Assembly (NCBI RefSeq): GCF_018904615.1
Contig: NZ_JADCNH010000038.1
Coordinates: 1-40,361, forward strand
DNA: 40,361 nucleotides
DNA from: Verticiella alkaliphila
Lineage (GTDB): Bacteria; Pseudomonadota; Gammaproteobacteria; Burkholderiales; Burkholderiaceae_B
Direction of reading: 5' to 3'
In this document: positions 11,799 through 19,230 of the stretch, in pieces
Position numbering within the stretch: the stretch's first letter is position 1
How the letters are laid out: each line of letters starts with the position of its first letter
Position numbers and translations under genes: made by a program
Notes under the pieces: generated by a model
Databases searched by the model: none
Told to the model about the DNA's origin: nothing
Seen by the model: only the letters and a program-made list of their open reading frames with translations

Positions 11799-12800
11799 TC
11801 AAAGAGGCTTGGGATCGGTGACCAGATCACCGAGTTGACTGAGCACTTGCCACAGGCGCACATCGCGCTCGCGCTGCAAGGCCAGCGGGGTGCGGCCAGC
11901 GTAGTCGTAGAAGCCCTTGCCGGTGGTCACGCCCAGATCGCCACGCGTCACGCGATCGCTCAGGGCCTGCGGGTTCAGATCGACCGGAGCGTCTGCCATG
12001 GCTGGATCGCCTAGGTGACGCAGGCTCAGGTTCAGGCCCGTGAAGTCATAGCGTTGCAGCAGGCCCAGGATCTGCATGCGCGGCGCAAGGCTGGTGCGCA
12101 CGGCCGCATCCAGGTTCTCGGCCGTCACCACGCCCTGATCCATGAGGAAGAAGGCCTCGCGGCCCAGCGCGCGCAGCAGCCGGTTGATAAGAAAGCCGGG
12201 CACGAACTTCTCCAGCCGCACCGGCGTCTTGCCCAGGGCGCGCAGCAGCGCCAATGTCTGGTCTACCAGCCCGGGCTGCGTGTCGGGCTCGCCCACCACT
12301 TCCACCAGCGGCAGGATGTGTGGCGGGGCAAACCAGTGTGCGACGAGCAGCCGCGCGCGCAGCACGGGCTCAGCCAGCTCGAATACGTTCATCGTGGACG
12401 TATTGCTCCAGACGACGGTGTCGGCCGGCGCGAGCTGCTGCACGCGTGCGTAGACCGCGCGCTTGACATCGGCATTCTCGGTGACGGCTTCGATCACCAG
12501 CCGCGCGCCGCGCAACGGGACGTCGCTGTCGGTGTGCCCATGGACGCGAGCGCGGATGCTGGCGACCGAGTCGGCCGGCGTCAGGCCCAGCTCCGCCTTC
12601 AACTGCAGCGCGTCGGCCTGCGTGGCCAGGCCTTGCTCGAGCGCGGCGGGCCGCGTCTCGCACAGGTCCACGTCAAAGCCGTGTTCGGCAAAGACGAGGG
12701 CGATGCCTGGGCCCATGACGCCTGCGCCCAGCACGACCACCCGATCCGTGCCGGCGGTCAGGGGGCGGCCGCCAAACTCTGCCAGTGTCAACCCGCTCAC
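11799..12800 (-). CDS. 3-hydroxyacyl-CoA dehydrogenase family oxidoreductase (NAD-dependent)
   Basis: 333 residues, single-module short form of the 3-hydroxyacyl-CoA dehydrogenase family, which also includes carnitine dehydrogenase and other beta-hydroxy-acid dehydrogenases. The Rossmann motif GAGVMGPG is at 25-32, and an acidic residue after the second strand (Glu48) favours NAD. Residues Ser135, His155 (AHWFAPP), Glu167 and Asn206 occur with the spacing of the family's catalytic set. Conserved GKGFYDY lies near the C-terminus. The start is a GTG overlapping the Bug gene stop (GTGA). Neighbouring Bug and decarboxylase genes suggest oxidation of an imported beta-hydroxy acid or its thioester rather than general beta-oxidation. 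Confidence 0.88.
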   Translation of the reverse strand: MSGLTLAEFGGRPLTAGTDRVVVLGAGVMGPGIALVFAEHGFDVDLCETRPAALEQGLATQADALQLKAELGLTPADSVASIRARVHGHTDSDVPLRGARLVIEAVTENADVKRAVYARVQQLAPADTVVWSNTSTMNVFELAEPVLRARLLVAHWFAPPHILPLVEVVGEPDTQPGLVDQTLALLRALGKTPVRLEKFVPGFLINRLLRALGREAFFLMDQGVVTAENLDAAVRTSLAPRMQILGLLQRYDFTGLNLSLRHLGDPAMADAPVDLNPQALSDRVTRGDLGVTTGKGFYDYAGRTPLALQRERDVRLWQVLSQLGDLVTDPKPL

Positions 12801-13777
12801 TTGCTGATCTCCGCGGACAGGCGCTCGATGATCGTCTTTTCGGAGGCGACGGCGTTGTGCGCAAAGGCGGTATAGGCATTGTGATCAGCGTAGGCCAGCG
12901 TAAGGCCCATGCGCGCGGCGATCTCCTGGAACGCGGGGTCACGCAGGGCGTTGGCGATGGCCTGGTCCAGCTTCGCCACGATTGGCGCTGGCAGCCCGCC
13001 CGGCGCGCCCACGCCGATGGGTGAGGCCATTACCACGCCATGGCCGGCTTCCTTGAGCGTGGGCACGTCGGCAAAGTCGGCCGGACGTTCGGCGCCGACG
13101 GTGGCAAGCACGCGCATCTGACCAGACTTCATGAAGGGCAACACAGTGTTGGTGGACGAGACCATGTCCACGTGCCCTCCCAGCAGGGCGGACAACGCCT
13201 CGGCATCACCCTTGAAGGGCACGTGCGTCATGTCCACGTTGGCAGCGCGCTCGAGCTCGACCACGGCCAGGTGATTGCTCGTGAACAGACCCGACGAGCC
13301 GTAGTTGATCGCGCTGGGGCGGCGGCGGGCATCGGCGAGCAGATCGTCGATGTTCTGCCATTTGGAATCCGCACGCACCGCGAGTGCGTAGGCGTACTCG
13401 GCGATCTGGGACACATAGGTCACGTCCTTGATCGGGTCATAGGCCACCCCGCCCGGTTGCAGGTAGGGCTGACGGAACACGCCCATCGGAATGATGGACA
13501 GCGTGTAGCCATCGGGCTCGGCACGACGCATCTGCATCACGCCCATGGTGCCGTTGGCGCCCGGCTTGTTCTCCACCACGATCGTCTGGCCGAGTTGGCG
13601 GGACAATGCGTCGCCCAGGCCGCGCGCGAGCTGATCGGTCGTGCCACCGGCACCGAAAGGCACAATCAGCGTTACGGGACGGTTGGGGTAGGCTGCCTGG
13701 GCCTGCGCGCCCAGCGCGGTGAGCAATCCGGCGGCAGCCAGTAGGCCCCGAAGCGGGCCGATGAATGAACGAAGCAT
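12797..13777 (-). CDS. Bug/TctC-family periplasmic binding protein
   Basis: 326 residues with a signal peptide (cleavage near AQA-AYPNRPV) and the Bug hallmarks: YPNRPVTLIVPFGAGGTTDQLARGL near 30-54, VVENKPGANGTMG near 67-79, and ADVPTLKEAGH in the C-terminal half. Bug proteins bind carboxylate-type ligands in the periplasm, either for a TctAB-type transporter or for signalling. No tctA or tctB lies in the window, so it would need a transporter encoded elsewhere. It is the second gene of the GntR operon, 42 bases after the regulator, and overlaps the dehydrogenase start. Confidence 0.92.
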   Translation of the reverse strand: MLRSFIGPLRGLLAAAGLLTALGAQAQAAYPNRPVTLIVPFGAGGTTDQLARGLGDALSRQLGQTIVVENKPGANGTMGVMQMRRAEPDGYTLSIIPMGVFRQPYLQPGGVAYDPIKDVTYVSQIAEYAYALAVRADSKWQNIDDLLADARRRPSAINYGSSGLFTSNHLAVVELERAANVDMTHVPFKGDAEALSALLGGHVDMVSSTNTVLPFMKSGQMRVLATVGAERPADFADVPTLKEAGHGVVMASPIGVGAPGGLPAPIVAKLDQAIANALRDPAFQEIAARMGLTLAYADHNAYTAFAHNAVASEKTIIERLSAEISK

Positions 13778-13819
13778 GTCTGTCTCTATGTATTTGTGAA
13801 GATTGGCGCGTGTGTCGTC

Positions 13820-14584
13820 TCAGCCCGGGTCAGTGCCTGGATTGAGAAGGTCGAAGTCCATGCGGACGTACTTGCCGGGGAAATGCACCCGTGACCAATA
13901 GATCAGCCGGCGGTCGGGTGCATACACCCGCCGGATGACTTCCGCGATGGGCGCGCCCACCGGAATGTGCAGATGGCTGGCGGTTTCATCGCCAGCGGAT
14001 GTGAAGAGAACTTTCTGCAGCGCCTGCCCGATGGCAAGTCCAGGTGTCTCGCCGACCACCGTGGCCACGGCGCGCTCCTGGAAGCGCTCAGCGTGCGCGA
14101 GGTAGACGTCGGAGGCGACATAGACCAAGCTGTAGCACACGCGCACGCCCTGGCGCAGGTAGACCCGCTCGAGGCGGTGATAGCGCTCGGCCACGATGCC
14201 TTCGCTGGAGCACCACGCCGGCAATTCGAGCGGCGAATCACTGGCTTCTGTGATGACTTCCTGTTCGCTGTGCCGGCCGAAATCCACCAGGTCTTCCCAG
14301 GTGCGCACGATCGCGAACTGGGGCGTGGCCTCGTCCGGCGTGGCGCGCACGAAGGTGCCTTGCCCGCGGGCTCGCGTGATGAGGCCCTCGTTTTCGAGTT
14401 CGGCAAGGGCGCTGCGCACGGTCACGCGCCCGCGTTCGAGCTGCTCGCACAGATCCACCAGCGGGGGGATCTGCATGCCTGCGGGCCATTCCCCACTCTG
14501 AATCTTCAGGCGAAAGACGGTGGCGAGCTGCTGATACAGCGGCTGTTTGCTGTGAACCAGCGAGTCTTGTTTTAAAGTTCCCAT
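13820..14584 (-). CDS. GntR/HutC-family transcriptional regulator
   Basis: 254 residues from the ATG at 14584; an upstream in-frame extension reads through AT-rich promoter sequence and is rejected. The N-terminal winged helix spans about residues 12-80 (PLYQQLATVFRLKIQSGEWP, VTVRSALAELENEGLITRARGQGTFV). The rest is a UTRA-type ligand domain ending in VHFPGKYVRMDFDLL. It is the first gene of the operon with Bug, dehydrogenase and decarboxylase, so it probably senses their substrate or a product. An inverted repeat overlaps its own start codon, pointing to autoregulation. Confidence 0.92.
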   Translation of the reverse strand: MGTLKQDSLVHSKQPLYQQLATVFRLKIQSGEWPAGMQIPPLVDLCEQLERGRVTVRSALAELENEGLITRARGQGTFVRATPDEATPQFAIVRTWEDLVDFGRHSEQEVITEASDSPLELPAWCSSEGIVAERYHRLERVYLRQGVRVCYSLVYVASDVYLAHAERFQERAVATVVGETPGLAIGQALQKVLFTSAGDETASHLHIPVGAPIAEVIRRVYAPDRRLIYWSRVHFPGKYVRMDFDLLNPGTDPG

Positions 14585-14597
14585 TATTAGAACTATA
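14573..14597 (-). promoter_or_regulatory. Candidate GntR operator overlapping the regulator start codon
   Basis: On the minus strand TATAGTTC and GAACTTTA form an inverted repeat (7 of 8 pairs) with a 9-base spacer that contains the ATG of the GntR gene. It is an AT-rich patch in otherwise GC-rich DNA. Autoregulation is inferred from position. Confidence 0.45.
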
Positions 14598-14619
14598 GGA
14601 AATGAAGATGCCGCTGTCA

Positions 14620-14647
14620 ACGCACGGCACAAGCAAGTGCCGTGTGT
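14620..14647 (-). terminator. Hairpin after ruvA
   Basis: ACGCACGGCAC and GTGCCGTGTGT pair at 10 of 11 positions plus one G-T around a 6-base loop, between the ruvA stop and the GntR start. There is no T run, so it may be a weak or Rho-assisted terminator separating ruvA from the GntR operon. Confidence 0.4.
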
Positions 14648-14677
14648 TCTAGCGCGGGGAGAGCGGGTGGGAAAGCG

Positions 14678-15253
14678 TCAGCGTGCGAGCAGCTTTAATG
14701 CCATCTTGATCCCATCCGTGACGCTAGTGCCGGTCGGGATCGACTTCAAGGCGGTGGTCGTTTCCTTCTCGGAATAGCCGAGCGCGGTGAGCGCGTGGAG
14801 GATGTCGGATTGCGCATCGACCGTGACGTGGGCCGCGCCCGCACCGAGATCGGCGCCGAGCTTGCCCTTCAACTCCAGCAGCAGCCGCTCGGCCGTCTTC
14901 TTGCCGATGCCCGGGATGCGGGTGAGCCGGCCGGCCTCCTGCAGCGTGATGGCCTGCGAGAGCTCGGCCACGGTCATGCCCGAGAGCACCGCCAGGGCAA
15001 TCCGCGCGCCTACGCCACTGATCTTGATGAGCTGGCGAAACGCCATCCGCTCTTCCGGGGTGGCAAAGCCGTACAGCACGTGCGCATCCTCGCGCACGAC
15101 GAGGTGCGTGAGCAGGCTCACGCGCGCGCCGTTGTCCGGCAGCGCGTAGAGCGTGCTCATGGGCACCTCGATGTCGTAGCCCACGCCCTGGACGTCCAGG
15201 CAGATCGTGGGGGGCAGTTTTTCCAGCAGGGTACCGGTGAGGCGTCCGATCAT
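14678..15253 (-). CDS. ruvA: Holliday junction branch migration protein RuvA
   Basis: 191 residues, the usual length. RuvA binds four-way DNA junctions as a tetramer and recruits the RuvB motor. Domain I begins [12 protein letters not shown]. The two helix-hairpin-helix motifs are visible as [17 protein letters not shown] near 71-87 and [24 protein letters not shown] near 106-129. The C-terminal RuvB-binding domain ([14 protein letters not shown]...[11 protein letters not shown]) is complete. An ATG upstream at 15367 would add residues unrelated to RuvA. Neither ruvC nor ruvB is adjacent, unlike the common ruvCAB order, and a second copy of the gene's end lies at 10819-10869. Confidence 0.96.
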   Translation of the reverse strand: MIGRLTGTLLEKLPPTICLDVQGVGYDIEVPMSTLYALPDNGARVSLLTHLVVREDAHVLYGFATPEERMAFRQLIKISGVGARIALAVLSGMTVAELSQAITLQEAGRLTRIPGIGKKTAERLLLELKGKLGADLGAGAAHVTVDAQSDILHALTALGYSEKETTTALKSIPTGTSVTDGIKMALKLLAR

Positions 15254-15296
15254 GGGGGCGGGGCCGCGAGCCGGCCTGGTTGCATTGGGGCAGCCG

Positions 15297-15326
15297 ACTA
15301 TAGACCGCGGCGCGATTCGGGTGCAA
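15297..15326 (-). promoter_or_regulatory. Candidate sigma-70 promoter of ruvA
   Basis: On the minus strand TTGCAC (15326-15321) and TATAGT (15302-15297) are separated by 18 bases, giving a start of transcription near 15290 and a leader of about 37 bases before the ruvA ATG. No SOS box is recognisable in 15254-15330. Confidence 0.4.
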
Positions 15327-15495
15327 ATTGACGGAAATGTACCAACAATGACGGCATAAGCTTCCAACCGCCGCGTGCTGAAACGCGAGCATATGGATCA
15401 CGCCAGAATGTATTTAGTCTGCGCGTGCCCGCATGTGACGATGCCTGCTTCGAGATACCGCCGCGCCCTGGGTGCGGCCATTGCGGAGTCGCCCC

Positions 15496-16581
15496 ATGAG
15501 CGTCCATGTCATCGGCATGATCCAGAGTCGGCACCAATCAGAGATCCATCCACCCAGTGGGGCCGTGGTGGATCGCGAATATGTACGAGCATTTGCCCGT
15601 GCGCACGAGGATGCCGGCTTCGATCGGATCCTGGTGCCGCATCATTCCACGGGTCCGTCCGCCCAGCTCACGATTGCCGTGGCGGCCGAGGCCACCGAGC
15701 GCGTGCACTTCATGCTGGCGCATCGGCCGGGGTTCGTGGCGCCGACCCTTGCCGCGCGCGAGATCGCGACCCTGGATCAGTTCACGGGCGGGCGCCTTGG
15801 CGTGCACATCATCTCGGGCGGCTCGGACGCCGAGCAGCGGCGCGATGGAGATTATCTGTCGCACGACGAACGTTACGCCCGGACCGACGAGTACCTGAGC
15901 TTGCTGCGCGGCCTTTGGACGGCCGATGCCCCGTTCGACCATGACGGTGAGCACTACCGCTTCAACGCAGGCTTCTCCGAGGTCAAGCCCGCGCAGCGCC
16001 CGCATGTCCCGATCTTCTTTGGCGGTGCGTCGGCGCCCGCGCTGGACGTGGCTGCGCGCCATGCCGACATCTACGCACTCTGGGGCGAATCGCTCGATCA
16101 GGTCCGTGAGCTGACCGGGCGCGTGCGTGCGCGGGCGGCGCAGGAAGGCCGACGGCTCCGGTTCTCGGTGTCCTTTCGCCCGATCCTGGCCGACACCGAG
16201 GACAGGGCCTGGGCGCGCGCCGACGCCATCCTGGGGCGTGCCACGGCGTTGCGCGAAGCCGCGGGCCTGCCGCCCGGCGATCCGCAACAGAGCGAAGGCG
16301 CCCGCCGTCTGCTCGCCACAGCTGCCCGCGGGCCCCGCGTCGACACCCGGCTGTGGACGGGCATCGCGCAGCTCACCGGCGCCCGTGCCAACGCCACGGC
16401 GCTCGTCGGCACGCCCGAGCAGGTGGCGCAGGCCCTGGGCGAGTACTACGCGCTCGGGGTGGACACCTTCCTCTTGCGCGGCTTCGATCCCCTGGAGGAT
16501 GCGGTGGACTACGGCCGTGAACTGATTCCCCGGCTGCGTGAACTCACGCAACGCCAGGATCTGCAACGCGAGGCGGCGTGA
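15496..16581 (+). CDS. SsuD-like LLM-class flavin-dependent monooxygenase
   Basis: 361 residues of the bacterial luciferase-like family, closest in pattern to alkanesulfonate monooxygenase SsuD, which uses reduced FMN and oxygen to release sulfite from sulfonates. Evidence includes DRILVPHHSTGPSAQLTIAVAAEAT, FMLAHRPGFVAPTLAAREIATLDQFTGGRLGVHIISGG near 74-113, RYARTDEYLSLLRGLW, and PHVPIFFGGASAPALDVAARHADIYALWGE. The ATG at 15496 follows a GGAG at suitable distance and avoids an unrelated upstream extension. It is the first gene of an overlapping operon with a Bug protein and an SsuABC-like transporter. The SsuE-type flavin reductase it would need is not in the window. The exact sulfonate is unknown. 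Confidence 0.88.
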   Translation: MSVHVIGMIQSRHQSEIHPPSGAVVDREYVRAFARAHEDAGFDRILVPHHSTGPSAQLTIAVAAEATERVHFMLAHRPGFVAPTLAAREIATLDQFTGGRLGVHIISGGSDAEQRRDGDYLSHDERYARTDEYLSLLRGLWTADAPFDHDGEHYRFNAGFSEVKPAQRPHVPIFFGGASAPALDVAARHADIYALWGESLDQVRELTGRVRARAAQEGRRLRFSVSFRPILADTEDRAWARADAILGRATALREAAGLPPGDPQQSEGARRLLATAARGPRVDTRLWTGIAQLTGARANATALVGTPEQVAQALGEYYALGVDTFLLRGFDPLEDAVDYGRELIPRLRELTQRQDLQREAA

Positions 16582-17576
16582 TGCGCGTTCGACGTTTCTC
16601 GCGGGTGGCACAACTGACCGCCCTGGCCCTCGCCCCCCTGCTGGCCGCACCCACGCAGGCGGCCGACGTTCCCGCGGATTGGCCCAGCCGTCCGCTCAAG
16701 CTCATCATTCCGTTCCCGCCGGGCGGGGCCGCCGATTCGATCGGCAGGCTCCTCGCCACCGAGCTCGGCGAGCGCCTGGGCCAGCCCGTCGTGCCCGAGA
16801 ATCGGCCCGGTGCCGGTACGGCCATCGCGGCCGAGGCGGCCGCCCGCGCCGCGCCGGATGGCTACACGCTGTCGCTGGCCACCACCGGGCAGCTGACCAT
16901 TCTGCCCGCGCTACAGAGCAATCTGAAGTTCGACCCGGTCAAGAGCTTCGCGCCGGTGGCGTTGGTGGCCTCCGGGTCGTATGTCGTGTCGGTGCCGGTC
17001 GCGGCCAAGATCCCGGACCTCAAATCCCTGCTCACCCACGCCAGCCAGCATCCCGGCGAGGTGAGCTATTCGTCCTGCGGGGTGGGTACTGCCTGTCATC
17101 TCACGGGGGTGCTCCTCAACGCCTTGTCGCAGGCCAACATGCTGCATGTGCCCTTTGCCGGCAGCGCGCCTGCCGTGCAGGCGGTGCTGGGCGGGCACGT
17201 GCAGGTGGCGGTGGATACCGAAACCGTGCAGGCGCCGCACATCCGCGCGGGCACCTTGCGCCCGCTCGTCATCACCAGCGCCACGCGCAGCCCTGCGCTG
17301 CCGGACGTGCCCACAGCGGCCGAGGCCGGCCTGCCCGAGTTCCTGTCCAGCGGGTGGTTCGGTGTCGTGGTACCCGCCGCCACGCCCACGCCGATCGTCG
17401 AGCGGCTGAACACCGAGATCGTGGCGGCAACGCAGTCCGTCAAGGTGCGCGCCGCCTTCGACAGCCAGGGCCTGACACCGCTGGGCGGCACGCCGGCGGG
17501 CTTTTCCGCCCAGATTCAGGAAGACCTCAACAAGTGGCGCCGCGTGGTGAACGAGCGCGGCGTGACGACGCAATGA
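16581..17576 (+). CDS. Bug/TctC-family periplasmic binding protein inside the sulfonate operon
   Basis: 331 residues; the ATG at 16581 overlaps the upstream stop (TGATG), and a GTG one codon earlier is the alternative. A signal peptide (cleavage near TQA-ADVP) precedes the Bug hallmarks WPSRPLKLIIPFPPGGAADSIGRLLA, VPENRPGAGTAIAAE, YSSCGVGTACHLTGVLL and LPDVPTAAEAGLPEF. Bug proteins usually serve TctAB transporters, but this gene is embedded, with stop/start overlaps on both sides, in an operon encoding an ABC transporter that has its own SsuA-like binding protein. It may bind the sulfonate or a co-substrate for sensing, or feed a transporter encoded elsewhere. Confidence 0.92.
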   Translation: MRVRRFSRVAQLTALALAPLLAAPTQAADVPADWPSRPLKLIIPFPPGGAADSIGRLLATELGERLGQPVVPENRPGAGTAIAAEAAARAAPDGYTLSLATTGQLTILPALQSNLKFDPVKSFAPVALVASGSYVVSVPVAAKIPDLKSLLTHASQHPGEVSYSSCGVGTACHLTGVLLNALSQANMLHVPFAGSAPAVQAVLGGHVQVAVDTETVQAPHIRAGTLRPLVITSATRSPALPDVPTAAEAGLPEFLSSGWFGVVVPAATPTPIVERLNTEIVAATQSVKVRAAFDSQGLTPLGGTPAGFSAQIQEDLNKWRRVVNERGVTTQ

Positions 17577-18424
17577 ACCCCGCCATGAAAGACCTGACAT
17601 TGTCTGCGCCGCTGCCGGCGCGCGAGATCCGCCGAGGGCCGCGGCTGTCCGCCGGCCAGCGCTACTTCCTGCTCTCCTGGCTCGTGCCCGTGCTGCTCGT
17701 GCTGGCCTGGGAGGCCGCCTCGCGCGCCGGGCTCATCCGCGCGCAGGTGCTGCCGCCACCCAGCTCGGTGCTGAACACGGCCTGGGACATGATTGCCAGT
17801 GGCGATTTGTTCCGACATCTCGGCGCGTCGCTGCTGCGCGCCGCGGCCGGGTTCGCCGTGGGCGGCGCGCTCGGCTTCGCCTTCGGCGTGCTCACCGGCT
17901 TCTCCCGCCTGGCCCATGCGCTCTTCGATCGTCCCATTCAGATGATCCGCGCCATTCCGTTCCTGGCGCTGTTGCCGCTGGTCATCGTGTGGTTCGGCGT
18001 GGACGAGATCGGCAAGATCTTCCTCGTCGCCCTGGCCGTCTTCTTCCCGATCTACGTGAACACGGTGCTCGGCATCCGCCAGATCGATCCGAAGCTGCTG
18101 GAGGTGGCGCGCGTGGCCGGCCTCACGCGCCTGGCCACGGTGCGCCGGATCGTGCTGCCCGGTGCGATGCCCTCGGTGCTCACTGGCGTGCGCTATTCGC
18201 TGGCCACCGCCTGGCTGGCGCTGGTGATCGCCGAGACGCTCGCCACCACGTCGGGCATCGGCTTTCTGGCCATGGACGCGCGCGAATTCCTGCAGACCGA
18301 CGTCATCGTGCTCGCCATCGTGATCTACGCCGTGATCGGTGTCGCTGCCGATGCGCTGGCTCGCGCGCTGGAGCGACGCCTTCTCGGCTGGCATCCCAAT
18401 TTCGCGAAAGAGGCACAGCGATGA
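17573..18424 (+). CDS. SsuC-like ABC transporter permease
   Basis: 283-residue inner-membrane permease of the nitrate/sulfonate/taurine (SsuC/TauC) type. About six transmembrane helices are visible, beginning LLSWLVPVLLVLAWEAASRAG and including LLRAAAGFAVGGALGFAFGVLTGF. The cytoplasmic coupling (EAA) loop reads LLEVARVAGLTRLATVRRIVLPGAMPSVLTGVRYSLATAW, near 180-220. The ATG at 17573 overlaps the Bug stop by ATGA, and the stop overlaps the ATPase start the same way. It should pair with the ATPase at 18421 and the binding protein at 19231. Confidence 0.92.
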   Translation: MNPAMKDLTLSAPLPAREIRRGPRLSAGQRYFLLSWLVPVLLVLAWEAASRAGLIRAQVLPPPSSVLNTAWDMIASGDLFRHLGASLLRAAAGFAVGGALGFAFGVLTGFSRLAHALFDRPIQMIRAIPFLALLPLVIVWFGVDEIGKIFLVALAVFFPIYVNTVLGIRQIDPKLLEVARVAGLTRLATVRRIVLPGAMPSVLTGVRYSLATAWLALVIAETLATTSGIGFLAMDAREFLQTDVIVLAIVIYAVIGVAADALARALERRLLGWHPNFAKEAQR

Positions 18425-19209
18425 GCTCCATTCCCCTGACCCGCCCACGTGTGGCGCATCCGCCCGCGTCGATCCCGACCCGATCGTCGAGTCATCGGGC
18501 ATCGATGACCCCGGGCCTCGATGCCGAGACGGCCGTCATCGTGCAGGGCCTGCGCCGGGCCTACGGCGACCGCGTCGTCATCGATGATCTGTCCCTGTCG
18601 ATCCGCCGCGGCGAATTCGTGGCCCTTCTGGGCGAGAGCGGCTGCGGCAAGACGACGCTGCTGCGCGCCCTGGCGGAGCTGGATGCGCCGGACGCGGGCG
18701 TCATCCGCACGGCGGGTTCGCCCTCGGTCGTCTTTCAGGAGCACCGGCTGCTGCCCTGGGCGAGCGTGATCGAGAACGTCTCCCTGGGCCTCGCGCCTCA
18801 TGCCCTCCCTCAGGCGGCCTCGGCGCTGGCCGAAGTCGGGCTGGCCGGCCGCGAAGCCGACTGGCCGCGCAACCTGTCCGGCGGGCAATCGCAGCGTGTC
18901 GCGCTGGCGCGCGCCTTGGTGCGCGAGCCGGGGCTCCTGCTGCTGGACGAACCCTTTGCCGCGCTCGATGCGCTCACGCGCATCAAGATGCACGTGCTGG
19001 TCAAGGAGCTCGTAGCCCGCCATCGCCCGGGCGTGCTGATCGTCACGCACGACGTGGACGAGGCGATCGCCATTGCCGATCGCATTCTCGTCATGCGCGC
19101 CGGGCGCATCGCCAGTATCCATGCCAATGCCGAGGTCGATGATCTCACTGCATTGCGCCACCGCCTGCTCGGCGAGCTTGGCGTCGCCGACGACCAGATT
19201 CGCCGCTGA
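18421..19209 (+). CDS. SsuB-like ABC transporter ATPase
   Basis: 262-residue cytoplasmic ATPase of the nitrate/sulfonate/taurine family that powers the permease encoded just upstream. It has Walker A GESGCGKTT at 71-79, Q-loop Gln106, signature LSGGQSQR at 152-159, Walker B LLLLDEP at 172-178 and the H-loop histidine in VTHDVDEA at 208-215. The first 35 residues are a low-complexity extension not needed for the fold; an internal Met29 is an alternative start. The ATG at 18421, overlapping the permease stop by ATGA, is preferred because of coupling. Confidence 0.93.
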   Translation: MSSIPLTRPRVAHPPASIPTRSSSHRASMTPGLDAETAVIVQGLRRAYGDRVVIDDLSLSIRRGEFVALLGESGCGKTTLLRALAELDAPDAGVIRTAGSPSVVFQEHRLLPWASVIENVSLGLAPHALPQAASALAEVGLAGREADWPRNLSGGQSQRVALARALVREPGLLLLDEPFAALDALTRIKMHVLVKELVARHRPGVLIVTHDVDEAIAIADRILVMRAGRIASIHANAEVDDLTALRHRLLGELGVADDQIRR

Positions 19210-19230
19210 TATCCCTACGGAATAACCTCC

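Noticed and set aside
13820-14632. Longer start for the GntR gene at 14632
   Set aside because: The extra 16 residues read through the AT-rich operator region and lack similarity to GntR N-termini; the ATG at 14584 fits the family.
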